A stretch of 8,670 nucleotides of DNA, taken from Propionibacterium sp. (GTDB lineage Bacteria; Actinomycetota; Actinomycetes; Propionibacteriales; Propionibacteriaceae). Both the position numbers and the translations under genes were made by a program. How positions within the stretch are numbered: position 1 is the first letter of the stretch; each line of letters begins with the position of its first letter. The stretch spans positions 1 through 8,670 of the forward strand of contig DURG01000357.1 of assembly GCA_012837465.1 (NCBI GenBank), given 5' to 3'. Shown here piece by piece: positions 1 through 8,465 of this stretch. A model generated the notes under the pieces. The model worked only from the letters and a program-made list of their open reading frames with translations. It did not search any database and was not told the origin of the DNA.

Positions 1-7
1 CCTTCGT

Positions 8-29
8 CGCTCGCTGGCGCTCGCGCTCA
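8..29. repeat. short GCTCGC-rich direct repeats
   Basis: The heptamer CGCTCGC occurs at 8-14 and again at 18-24, followed by the near copy CGCTCA at 24-29, which contains the stop codon of the small membrane-protein gene. No stable stem with a T tract is formed on either strand, so this does not look like a terminator. It could be the edge of a dispersed GC-rich intergenic repeat, but the window cuts it off and the claim rests only on these copies. Confidence 0.25.
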
Positions 30-511
30 GGGACCAGGTGCCCAGCGGCGCACGGCGCGGTGGCCCTCGATGGCGATCGCGGTCAGCAGCGCCAGGTACA
101 GGCCGGGCACGACCCAGAACAGCAGGGCGGAGAAGCCGTCGGCGAAGCCGTCACCGAAGATGCGGCCCAGCAGCGAGGGGTGCTGCTCGCCCGGCTTCGA
201 CTCCGGGAGCGCCAGGGCCAGCAGCGCCCACGCCCCGTAGTAGGCAAACGACAACTTGGCGGCCACGGGGCCGAGCCAGTGGCGCCACTGCCACCGTCGA
301 TACATCCAGGCCAGAAGGCCCGCGATGACCTGCCCGGCGATGATCGCGGGCAGCCCGATGACGGCGAACAGGAAGAAGGTCATGTCCGTCGGCGTGGTCA
401 GCACCCTCAGCCCCACGACGACGGCGGGCAGCGCCACGATGCCCCACCACAAGCCCTGATACGCGTACTCGCCCAGCGGGTAGCGCGGCACGGGGGCTTG
501 CGTGGACATCA

Positions 512-512
<1 letters not shown>
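27..512 (-). CDS. small four-helix integral membrane protein of unknown function
   Basis: I do not recognise this 161-residue protein. It shows four hydrophobic segments at about residues 21-38, 45-70, 86-103 and 126-150. A basic, aromatic cluster (YRRWQWRHW, 71-79) lies between helices 2 and 3 and the C-terminal end is basic (HRAVRRW). By the positive-inside rule this predicts both termini and the middle loop in the cytoplasm, with short outer loops, one of them Pro/Glu/Lys-rich (about 103-113). There is no signal peptide cleavage pattern and no catalytic motif that I can name. The start is one of two adjacent ATG codons (512 or 509). The first overlaps the TGA of ettA by one base (TGATG) and no clear Shine-Dalgarno sequence precedes it, so translation is probably coupled to ettA. 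That makes it the second gene of an ettA operon. Codon use matches its neighbours, which argues for a real gene rather than a shadow frame. Confidence 0.8.
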
Positions 513-2191
<1,679 letters not shown>

Positions 2192-2201
2192 TGGGGTATC
2201 G

Positions 2202-2210
2202 ACCTTCTCT
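2202..2210 (-). promoter_or_regulatory. ribosome-binding site deciding the ettA start
   Basis: On the minus strand AGAGAAGGT ends 10 nt before the GTG at 2191. It supports this codon over the in-frame ATG at 2284, which would add 31 non-conserved residues and lies upstream of the predicted promoter. Confidence 0.55.
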
Positions 2211-2231
2211 TCTGATGACGGACCGTGGGCC

Positions 2232-2261
2232 AGTGTATGCGGCTTCACGGGGAACCTTGAA
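2232..2261 (-). promoter_or_regulatory. predicted ettA promoter
   Basis: On the minus strand a -10-like TACACT (2237-2232) is preceded, across 18 bp, by a -35-like TTCAAG (2261-2256). Transcription would start near 2225 and give a leader of about 34 nt that contains the ribosome-binding site. The -10 fits the actinobacterial TAnnnT consensus; the -35 matches TTGACA at only three positions. This is a prediction from motif and spacing. Confidence 0.4.
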
Positions 2262-2266
2262 ATACC

Positions 2267-2281
2267 ACGGGTTGAACCCGT
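2267..2281. promoter_or_regulatory. perfect 15-bp palindrome, possible operator
   Basis: ACGGGTT-G-AACCCGT has two perfect 7-bp arms around one central base. It lies 5 bp upstream of the predicted -35 of ettA and about 55 bp upstream of the predicted -10 of the divergent plus-strand gene. Such symmetry suits binding by a dimeric regulator. It has no T tract and sits between divergent genes, so a terminator role is unlikely. No known regulator can be assigned from the sequence. Confidence 0.4.
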
Positions 2282-2334
2282 CATGAGTGGCGCACGGCTG
2301 AGCCCAACGCTTCGAGACCGCGCCCCGCCATTGG

Positions 2335-2350
2335 CACAATGGAGCCCATG
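2335..2350 (+). promoter_or_regulatory. predicted leaderless promoter of the LssY-domain gene
   Basis: CACAAT at 2335-2340 resembles a -10 hexamer and ends 7 nt before the ATG at 2348, so transcription would start at or next to the A of that codon. No Shine-Dalgarno sequence is present at a usable distance: GGAG at 2341-2344 is only 3 nt from the ATG. No convincing -35 is visible. Leaderless transcripts are common in Actinobacteria; the assignment here is inference. Confidence 0.4.
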
Positions 2351-3691
2351 CCCGAGAGATACCCGGTTCCGCTGAGCCCGCCGACGTACGGCAAGGCCCC
2401 GGCCAAGGTCAGCGCCGGGCGCCGCGTGGGGCTCTATGAGCTGTTCGACGGCGTCTTCATCGTCGTGTCTCTTGGCCTGACCCTCTGGTACGCGGGCGTG
2501 CTGCTGGTGCACGGCTTCTCCTGGTCCCCCACCCGGATGCTGCTGCTCGTCGTGTTCTGGGCGCTCGTGGCTTACCTGGCGCTCCCCCGCCTCCACCAGT
2601 TGTTCACCCTGCTCTACGTGCCGGACTACTTCATCGGGCGCTCCCGCACCGGCGACGGCCTGCTCGGCGACCCCGTCAACCTCGCCCTCGACGGCAACGA
2701 GGCCGACATCCACGCCGCCATGCAGGCCGCCGGGTGGACGCTCGCCGACGAGATCACGCTCCGCTCCGCCTGGGGCATGGTGGTCTCCGCCGTTCTGAAG
2801 CGGTCCTATCCTGCGGCCCCGGTCTCGGGGCTGTACCTGTTCGGCAAGCGGCACGCCTTCGCCTACCAGCAGGAGGTCGACGGCAACCCGAACCGGCGCC
2901 ACCACGTGCGCTTCTGGCCGGTTCCGGAGGGCTGGACGTTGCCCGGTGGTGGCCACGTGGACTGGCTGGCCGCCGGCACCTATGACCGCTCCGTGGGGTT
3001 GTCGGCGTTCACGCTCCAGGTCACGCACAAGATCGACGAGAACATCGATTTGGAGCGCGACTACATCGTCAACACCGTGCGCTACGCGGATCCCGAGGTC
3101 GGCATCCACGTCTTCGAGGAGTTCTCCACCGCCTACCACCACCGCAACGGCGGCGGTGACCGGATCCGCACCGACGGGAACCTGCCCGTGCTGGAGGTGG
3201 GGGGCGCCGCGCAGCGCAACCCCGCCGCGGAGACGCCGGAGAGCCGGGTGCCGGAGCATCACCTGCCTCCGTTCCAGCTCCTGCTGGCCGTGGGGCTGCT
3301 CGTCCTCCAGGCCGTGCTCTTCGGTATCTACTGGTGGGGCTTCGGTATCTCGGGCGCCTTCGCCGACGCCGACCTCCCGGAGGCGAAGCTACTGCTCAAC
3401 GCCTTCGGGGTGGCGATGATCCTGCTGCCGGTGCTGCTCGCGGGCCTGACGATCATCCGCCTGCGCTGGGCCAAGATCCTGCTGATGTTGTTCGTCGCGT
3501 TCAACAGCGTGGCGGAACTCACCGACGCCAGCGTGCTGTCCCAGGCCGGTTTCAGCACCGTGGTGGTCTCCTCGTTCAGCGTCATCGTGCTGCTGGCGCT
3601 CACCGCTGGCCCAGTCCGCGAGTGGGTGGGCCTCAAGCGCGGCGGTCAGGTCGAGAAGCCCGAGCCCACCGTCGCCATCAACGCCGGCTGA
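2348..3691 (+). CDS. LssY C-terminal-type domain membrane protein
   Basis: This 447-residue protein has two N-terminal membrane helices (about 33-56 and 63-80), a soluble domain (about 95-275) and four C-terminal helices (about 308-331, 346-370, 374-395 and 402-422), then a short charged tail. The soluble domain carries features I associate with the LssY C-terminal family: GDPVNL (107-112), an A-G-W motif (128-130), SYP..PVS (153-160), LYLFGKR (162-168), the F-A-Y-Q-Q segment (171-175) and RRHHVRFW (183-190). LssY was named from a Legionella type I secretion locus, and its family domain is often fused to a PAP2 phosphatase. No PAP2 motif is visible here and the biochemical role is unknown. 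The ATG at 2348 is preferred over the ATG at 2339 because a -10-like hexamer lies 7 nt upstream and covers 2339; the difference is three residues. It is a single-gene unit, divergent from ettA and convergent with the GTPase operon. Family assignment is by motif memory; topology is read directly. Confidence 0.8.
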   Translation: MPERYPVPLSPPTYGKAPAKVSAGRRVGLYELFDGVFIVVSLGLTLWYAGVLLVHGFSWSPTRMLLLVVFWALVAYLALPRLHQLFTLLYVPDYFIGRSRTGDGLLGDPVNLALDGNEADIHAAMQAAGWTLADEITLRSAWGMVVSAVLKRSYPAAPVSGLYLFGKRHAFAYQQEVDGNPNRRHHVRFWPVPEGWTLPGGGHVDWLAAGTYDRSVGLSAFTLQVTHKIDENIDLERDYIVNTVRYADPEVGIHVFEEFSTAYHHRNGGGDRIRTDGNLPVLEVGGAAQRNPAAETPESRVPEHHLPPFQLLLAVGLLVLQAVLFGIYWWGFGISGAFADADLPEAKLLLNAFGVAMILLPVLLAGLTIIRLRWAKILLMLFVAFNSVAELTDASVLSQAGFSTVVVSSFSVIVLLALTAGPVREWVGLKRGGQVEKPEPTVAINAG

Positions 3692-3724
3692 CGGGCCCCG
3701 CCCCGGCCCCAGCAGAGCCAGCCG
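3685..3724. terminator. possible shared terminator between convergent genes
   Basis: Between the stop codons at 3691 and 3727 there are only 35 bp. They hold a nested inverted repeat: outer arms CGGCTG (3685-3690) and CAGCCG (3719-3724), and inner arms GGGCC (3693-3697) and GGCCC (3705-3709) around a 7-nt loop. No T tract follows on either strand, so intrinsic termination would be inefficient by the classical model. The outer arms overlap the stop codon of the plus gene, so part of the symmetry may be chance in GC-rich DNA. Confidence 0.3.
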
Positions 3725-3726
3725 AC

Positions 3727-5334
3727 CTAGGCCAACTTGTCCAGCAGTTCACGCGCCTGCACGTAGCGACGCACCTCGGCCTCGGCCGGCGCGATGACGT
3801 GCTGGGCGCCCACCTCGGCAACAGACTTGTGCAACGCCTTCTTCGCCCGACGCGCCGCACCATTGGCCGACGCGCGGATCAGCAGCCCGGACAACGCAGA
3901 CAGCACGATGCCCACCAGCACGCCGCCGAGGATCATGATCGTCGGCACCGGGATCTGGAGCCCGCCCTCCGGCCCCATCGGGTACACGTCGACCTTCGGC
4001 AGCCCGAAGTAGCTCAGCAGCACGTTCAACGTCAGCCACAGCGCACCCGCCACGACGGCGATGATCAGCACCCACTGCAGCGCACGGATGACCTGCCACC
4101 AGATGGGTGTGCGGTCCACCTTGAGGTCGGTCGCCACGACGGCGCGGTCGAGCTGATCCGGCAGCGTGGCCTCGGAGGTGTGCACGGCGCGGAAGATCGC
4201 GTCGCGCCACCCCGCCGGCATGCCGTCACTCAATTCGTTGGCCATGCCGCGCAGGCCCGTCGACAGGTGTGACTCGGAGGCGGCTGAACGCCCCGGCAGC
4301 GAGCTTCGCGTCAGCCCGCCGGGTGGCTCGATGGCCTCCGGCTTGTTCTCGGCCGGCGTCCCGAGGCGCAGGCGCTTCAACGGATCCGGCTTCAGGCGCG
4401 ACAGCCACTTCACCACCGGCCAGCCGGTGGCCAGGTGGCCTCGGTGCTTCACGGAGCTGCGCACCGCCTGCACGACGGTCGGCACGCCGGCCGCCGCCGA
4501 CAGTTGCGCGTTGAGCCTCGTTGCCGTCTCCTTGCTGACCTCGCGGGTCGAGGAGCGGCCGATGGCGTCGTCGAGTTCCTTCGCGGCGACGGCGACGTCG
4601 GCCTCGAGCCGCGTGGTGGCGGCGCGCTTGCCGGTGGCCAGCTTGGCCAGGCGACGCCGCAGATCGTCGATGCCCTGCCCGGTGACCGCGGAGGTGGCGA
4701 TGATGGGCACGTCGTGGAGCCCGTCGTCGTCGAGCAGCACGCGGATGTGGGCGAGGCAGCGGGCCAGGTCGTCGGGGGTGAGCTTGTCTGCCTGGTTGAG
4801 GACGACGGTGATGACCTCCCGGTGCCGGGCGAGCGGACGCAGGTAGTTCTTGTGGATGGCGGCATCGGCGTACTTCTGCGGATCGAGCACCCAGATGAAC
4901 TGGTCCACCAGCGACACCAGCCGATCCACCTCCTCGCGGTGCGCGGTGGCGGTGGAGTCGTGGTCCGGCAGGTCGAGGAGGATGAGGTCCTGCATGCCGT
5001 CGACGGGGGCCTGCACCTCGTAGCGGCGCGGCACGTCGAGCAGGTCGAGCAACTCGTTGTTGCTGGCGGAGAAGCTGGCGGCCATCGTCATCGACGTCGT
5101 CGGGCGGCGCGGCCCCTGTTCCGCGATCCGCGTGCCGGTGACGGCGTTGAACAGGCTGGACTTGCCTGAGCCGGTGGCGCCGGCGATGGCCACGACGGTC
5201 TGCGCTCCGGCTGCAAGCCGCCTCGGCGCGTGCGCCAGGATGGCCCTGGCGCGGCCCTCTGCATCGGAAGGAACGCGCCCCTGGGCGAGATCGAGGATCT
5301 CGGTGAGCGTGGTGAGCCGGTCGGCGATCTGCAT
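3727..5334 (-). CDS. membrane-anchored dynamin-like GTPase, second of the pair
   Basis: This 535-residue protein has an N-terminal GTPase domain with a complete set of motifs: G1 GATGSGKSS (52-60), G2 threonines in RRPTTS (76-81), G3 DLPDHD (121-126), G4 NQAD (180-183) and G5 TSA (214-216). A long charged helical stretch follows (about 240-300), then a proline-rich, low-complexity part (about 325-360). Two membrane helices lie at about 418-441 and 464-487 with a short loop between them, and the basic tail is helical. GTPase head, helical middle and membrane hairpin are the plan of bacterial dynamin-like proteins, which bend, tether or fuse membranes at the inner leaflet. I choose the ATG at 5334, overlapping the upstream stop by one base (TGATG), because GGAG (5343-5340) stands 5 nt before it. 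The GTG at 5337 would add one residue with only 2 nt spacing. It is the last gene of the operon and ends in TAG. An alternative label would be a generic ribosome-binding-type GTPase, but the membrane hairpin favours the dynamin reading. Confidence 0.85.
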   Translation of the reverse strand: MQIADRLTTLTEILDLAQGRVPSDAEGRARAILAHAPRRLAAGAQTVVAIAGATGSGKSSLFNAVTGTRIAEQGPRRPTTSMTMAASFSASNNELLDLLDVPRRYEVQAPVDGMQDLILLDLPDHDSTATAHREEVDRLVSLVDQFIWVLDPQKYADAAIHKNYLRPLARHREVITVVLNQADKLTPDDLARCLAHIRVLLDDDGLHDVPIIATSAVTGQGIDDLRRRLAKLATGKRAATTRLEADVAVAAKELDDAIGRSSTREVSKETATRLNAQLSAAAGVPTVVQAVRSSVKHRGHLATGWPVVKWLSRLKPDPLKRLRLGTPAENKPEAIEPPGGLTRSSLPGRSAASESHLSTGLRGMANELSDGMPAGWRDAIFRAVHTSEATLPDQLDRAVVATDLKVDRTPIWWQVIRALQWVLIIAVVAGALWLTLNVLLSYFGLPKVDVYPMGPEGGLQIPVPTIMILGGVLVGIVLSALSGLLIRASANGAARRAKKALHKSVAEVGAQHVIAPAEAEVRRYVQARELLDKLA

Positions 5335-7055
5335 CACAGCTCCGGGGCGGTGAGGTCGTCGAAGGCGCTGCGGGCGGCGCCGCGAAGCGTGGTGGCGGCG
5401 GTCTCGAGCCGGGCGGTGGCATCAGGGTCGACGGCGAGGCTGTCGAGGATGACGCCGTAGCGCGAGAGTTCGACGGCCAGCACGCCCTCGACGCGCGCGT
5501 TGAGGTCGCGCTGGGCCTGCTCGGCCAGCTTGCGCACGGCGCCCTCCCCGAACACGGCCTCGAGCAGGCGCTGGGCCAGCACGGAGGCGCCACCGGCGAT
5601 GCCGACCTCGGCGCCCGTGAGGCCGCCGGTCAGCGAGAACACGACGATCATCAGGGCAAGGGCGAGGACGTTGGTGCCGAGCGCCAGGAAACGGGCCTTC
5701 ATGCGCTTGCCGCGGCCCTGCTCCTCGACCAGCCGCATGACGTCGGACTGCCAGGCGCGGATGGCGGCGGTGGCCGCCTCGTCGAACTCCTCCGACGGGC
5801 GCGCGAGGCCGGGCTCGGCGACGATGATGTCGCGGCCCCAGCGGGTGCGCGACCACTTCACGGCCACCTGTTCGGCGGCCCATTGGCCCTTCTCCTGCAG
5901 GACTGCGGCGAGGTTGTCGGAGATCGCGACCTCCACGGCCTCGACCTTCGGCTCACCGCGGAACCAGCCGTTGAGACGGTCACGGAAGGCGCTGAGCCGT
6001 TCTTCGATGCTTCGCATGAACTCACCGGTGCCGACGAGGTCCTGCCAGCGGCTGAGGATCTCGCCGCGCAACATGGTGCCGTCACCGGCGGCCTCGGCGA
6101 CCTCGGCGGCGGCTTGGCGGTAGGTGCTGACCGACTGCTCGCGCAGCTCCGTGATCGCCTCGTCCTGGCGTTCGATGCCGGCGATGAGTTCGTGGAGTTG
6201 CGGGTCGAGCGAGCGCACCGAACCCGCAAGCGTCTGGATCGCAACCTGGGCGCGGGCCTCGGATTGCGAGGCGAGTTGGCCAAGCCAGTGGCGCAGGCCG
6301 CCGACGTCGGCGAGCGGGAGCATGCCGTCGGGCGGGAGCGAACGCTCTGGGACGGCGAACAGCTTGGCGGAGGCGAGCCCGCGCTCGGCGAGCATCTGGG
6401 CGAGGTGTCCTGCGACCTGCGTGACCGCGGCGGGTGGGCAGCGGTTCACGACGACCGAGAGCATCGTGTTGCGCTCCTGCGCCTGCTGGAGGTATTCCCA
6501 CGGCACGGCGTCGGCATAGCGGGCGGCAGACGTGACGAAGACCCAGAGGTCCGCGGCCAGCAGCAACTGGCGGGCAAGGGCGCGGTTGGCGTCATCGACC
6601 GAGTCGATGTCGGGGGCGTCCAGCAGGGCCAGCCCGGGCGGGAGGTCTGGGAAGGCGACGATGTGCAGTGCGCGCGAGTCGTGGAGTTGGGTGTCGGTGC
6701 GCACCAGATCCGGCAGCACGCGATCCGAGCGGAACCACTCCTCGTCGTCGGGATGGCAGATCAGCACGGGCGACTTCGTCGTCGGGCGCAGCACGCCCGG
6801 CTTGGTCACCTCGGCCCGCACCAGCGAGTTCACGAGGGTGGACTTGCCCGCGCCCGTCGAGCCACCGACGACGGCGAGCAGCGGGGCGTCGAGCCTGGCG
6901 GCACGGGGCAGCAGGTAGTCGCGCACCTGATGCGCGAGGGACCCAGCGAGGCTGCGAAGCGACTCCGCTCCATCAAGGGGCAGCGGGAACTGTGCTGCAG
7001 GGAGGGATTCGTCGAGGAGATGGAAGGCCTCGACGAGCTTTGGCGTACCGCTCAT
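5334..7055 (-). CDS. membrane-anchored dynamin-like GTPase, first of the pair
   Basis: This 573-residue protein opens with a short helical segment, then a GTPase domain: G1 GGSTGAGKST (64-73), G2 in LRPTTKSP (89-96) and G3 DAPDID (146-151). The expected G4 (N-K-x-D) is replaced by NRCPP (204-208) after a hydrophobic strand, so base specificity is likely altered or weak. A long helical region rich in Glu, Gln, Arg and Ala (about 260-450) follows. A hydrophobic hairpin (about 457-477 and 479-495) would form the membrane paddle, and a helical tail ends the protein. It shares the RPTT motif and the overall plan with the next gene, so the two look like diverged paralogues. In Streptomyces, adjacent dynamin genes (DynA and DynB) act together at sporulation septa; whether this pair is orthologous cannot be judged here. 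The ATG at 7055 overlaps the upstream TGA (ATGA) and has no clear ribosome-binding site, which suggests translational coupling. The frame remains open further upstream, but that part is a shadow of the protease gene. Confidence 0.85.
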   Translation of the reverse strand: MSGTPKLVEAFHLLDESLPAAQFPLPLDGAESLRSLAGSLAHQVRDYLLPRAARLDAPLLAVVGGSTGAGKSTLVNSLVRAEVTKPGVLRPTTKSPVLICHPDDEEWFRSDRVLPDLVRTDTQLHDSRALHIVAFPDLPPGLALLDAPDIDSVDDANRALARQLLLAADLWVFVTSAARYADAVPWEYLQQAQERNTMLSVVVNRCPPAAVTQVAGHLAQMLAERGLASAKLFAVPERSLPPDGMLPLADVGGLRHWLGQLASQSEARAQVAIQTLAGSVRSLDPQLHELIAGIERQDEAITELREQSVSTYRQAAAEVAEAAGDGTMLRGEILSRWQDLVGTGEFMRSIEERLSAFRDRLNGWFRGEPKVEAVEVAISDNLAAVLQEKGQWAAEQVAVKWSRTRWGRDIIVAEPGLARPSEEFDEAATAAIRAWQSDVMRLVEEQGRGKRMKARFLALGTNVLALALMIVVFSLTGGLTGAEVGIAGGASVLAQRLLEAVFGEGAVRKLAEQAQRDLNARVEGVLAVELSRYGVILDSLAVDPDATARLETAATTLRGAARSAFDDLTAPEL

Positions 7056-8449
7056 GATCGAACAGGATAGTTGCCGCCGACGCCCGCGGGGCCAGGCGCG
7101 GCCGGTTGGGCGTAGTTGCTCGTCAGCGGGCCGCCGGGGCCGGCCTGCGGCGGGGGCGGCGGGACGCTGCGCTTCTTCTTGCGCGGCGGGATCATGGGCT
7201 GGCCGGCATAGTCGCTGAGAGTGATCTGCTGCAGGTCGTGGATCTCGGCGATGAGGCGGTGGGCGTGGTCGTCGCCCGGGCCCGCGACGATGCCACGGGT
7301 CATGGCGTTGCGCAGGTAGGCCAGTTCGGTGACCTTGCGCACTAGCTTGGAGGTGCGCCACCAGGTGCGCGGGCCGCGGAAGATCGAGTAGAGGAGCAGC
7401 TTGGCGCGACGCAACGGGCGGCCGTACAACTCGACGTCGCGTTCGGTGAGCCAGCCGGCGCGCTGGTAGTCGCCGAGGCGGGCCCGGATGAGCTGCGCGT
7501 TGCCGACCACGCTGACGATGAGCGAGATCACGATGACGGCCACGAGGCCGAGCGCCATGAAGAACTGCGGCTTGAGGTTGTCTGGATGATTGGTGGAGGC
7601 CAGCCCGTTGAACAGCATGTGCCCGGCGCAGGAGAGCAGGTAGCCGGCTACGGGGGCCATGACGCGCACCCATTTGGAGCGGGCGCCCAGCCCGATGGCC
7701 AGGCCGCCGGCGGTCATCATCGTGAACAGCGGATGGCCGAAGGAGGTGTAGACGCCGCGGAGCATGACCAGCTCCATGAACGAGTCCTTGGGCTCGGCGA
7801 TCGCGATGTCGTGCGTGGCCTGCATCCAGACGCGGGCGTAGTAGATGATGTTCTCGGTGAACGCGAAGCCGACGGCGGACAGCCCGGCCAGCGTGATGAT
7901 CGACAGGCGCGAGACGATCTTGTTGCGCCACAGGATGACCAGGAACACCAGGATCGTGGCCTTGGCGAACTCCTCAACGAAGGGCGCCGAGAAGATCGCG
8001 GCGCGCGAGCCCGCGTCGGCGTTGGCCTGGGTGGTGGCCATGGCGGTACCCATCCAGGTGTTGACGTGGATGGAGAACCAGGTGGAGGCGCAGGCACCCC
8101 AGCCGAGGGTCAGCAGCCAGATGACGGGGTTCGAGGCCCGGAACCGGTCCAGCCAGATGAACAGCGCGGTGTAGGCCAGCGCCGTCCACATGGCCCAATA
8201 GGCGCCGAGCTTGATGGATTCGTTGCTGAGGCCGAGCGCGCTGGTGCCGTCCTCGAACGTCTGGTCCGGGTGGAGCAGCCAGTACTGGTTGTGCAGCGCC
8301 CAGTAGTAGAGGGGCAGCAGGATGATCGTCATCCAGAAGAGGGGGTGGCGCAGCAGCCTCTGCCACCATGGGCGACGCGGCGCGGGCTGGGGCAGCCCGT
8401 TCAACCAACGCTCGCGCCTCGCGGGCTGGCTCATCTGCGCGGTACTCAC
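7052..8449 (-). CDS. PrsW-family intramembrane metalloprotease
   Basis: PrsW-type proteases (related to the CPBP/Abi group) are membrane-embedded metal enzymes. The Bacillus member makes the first cut in the anti-sigma factor RsiW. This 465-residue protein has about eight hydrophobic segments between residues 37 and 317 and the family's active-site residues inside them: E159-E160 with K163 (APFVEEFAKA), E199-N200 (GFAFTENIIYY), H239 (GHPLFT) and H277 with N281 (HMLFNG). A cytoplasmic tail of about 150 residues follows (318-465), first charged and helical, then basic and proline-rich (about 421-446, with a KKKR stretch and a run of five prolines). The GTG at 8449 is chosen because a -10-like TACTCT ends 6 nt upstream, predicting a leaderless message. 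A second possible start is the ATG at 8434, five codons in. It is the first gene of the operon with the two dynamin-like GTPases and overlaps the next start by 4 bp. Its substrate is unknown; no anti-sigma factor gene is visible nearby. Confidence 0.9.
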   Translation of the reverse strand: MSTAQMSQPARRERWLNGLPQPAPRRPWWQRLLRHPLFWMTIILLPLYYWALHNQYWLLHPDQTFEDGTSALGLSNESIKLGAYWAMWTALAYTALFIWLDRFRASNPVIWLLTLGWGACASTWFSIHVNTWMGTAMATTQANADAGSRAAIFSAPFVEEFAKATILVFLVILWRNKIVSRLSIITLAGLSAVGFAFTENIIYYARVWMQATHDIAIAEPKDSFMELVMLRGVYTSFGHPLFTMMTAGGLAIGLGARSKWVRVMAPVAGYLLSCAGHMLFNGLASTNHPDNLKPQFFMALGLVAVIVISLIVSVVGNAQLIRARLGDYQRAGWLTERDVELYGRPLRRAKLLLYSIFRGPRTWWRTSKLVRKVTELAYLRNAMTRGIVAGPGDDHAHRLIAEIHDLQQITLSDYAGQPMIPPRKKKRSVPPPPPQAGPGGPLTSNYAQPAAPGPAGVGGNYPVRS

Positions 8450-8455
8450 CCGGCC

Positions 8456-8461
8456 AGAGTA
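8456..8461 (-). promoter_or_regulatory. predicted -10 of the protease-GTPase operon (leaderless)
   Basis: The minus strand reads TACTCT here, matching TAnnnT. It is followed by GGCCGG and then the GTG start at 8449, so transcription should begin at or beside the start codon. No good -35 lies 17-18 bp upstream. No Shine-Dalgarno sequence is found in the few bases before the GTG, which agrees with a leaderless message. Confidence 0.5.
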
Positions 8462-8465
8462 CCCT
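8460..8465 (+). promoter_or_regulatory. predicted -10 of the 2H phosphoesterase gene (leaderless)
   Basis: The plus strand reads TACCCT, matching TAnnnT, followed by 7 nt and the ATG at 8473. It overlaps the opposing -10 (8456-8461) by the two bases TA. The arrangement implies a shared melting region for two divergent leaderless transcripts. Confidence 0.5.

Noticed and set aside
2192..2347. Possible small RNA or riboswitch in the ettA / LssY divergent region
   Set aside because: Apart from the 15-bp palindrome I see no multi-stem structure. The predicted ettA leader is only about 34 nt and the plus gene is probably leaderless, leaving no room for a riboswitch.
2192..3262. Upstream extension of the ettA frame of more than 350 codons
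   Set aside because: The extension is antisense to the LssY-domain gene and has shadow-type composition. The conserved EttA N-terminus and a ribosome-binding site place the start at 2191.
4226..5593. A 455-codon open frame on the minus strand spanning the junction of the two GTPases
   Set aside because: Its product is an Arg/Pro/Ala-rich out-of-frame reading of both GTPase genes, which carry clear G motifs in their own frames.
5883..7070. A 395-codon open frame on the plus strand opposite the first GTPase
   Set aside because: It has shadow composition rich in Gly, Val, Arg and Leu, with no domain, and lies wholly antisense to a gene with intact GTPase motifs.
7056..7931. Upstream extension of the first GTPase frame by 292 codons, which would make an 865-residue protein
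   Set aside because: It overlaps the well-supported PrsW-family gene on the same strand in another frame and is arginine-, proline- and histidine-rich without any motif. The ATGA overlap at 7052-7055 gives the natural start.
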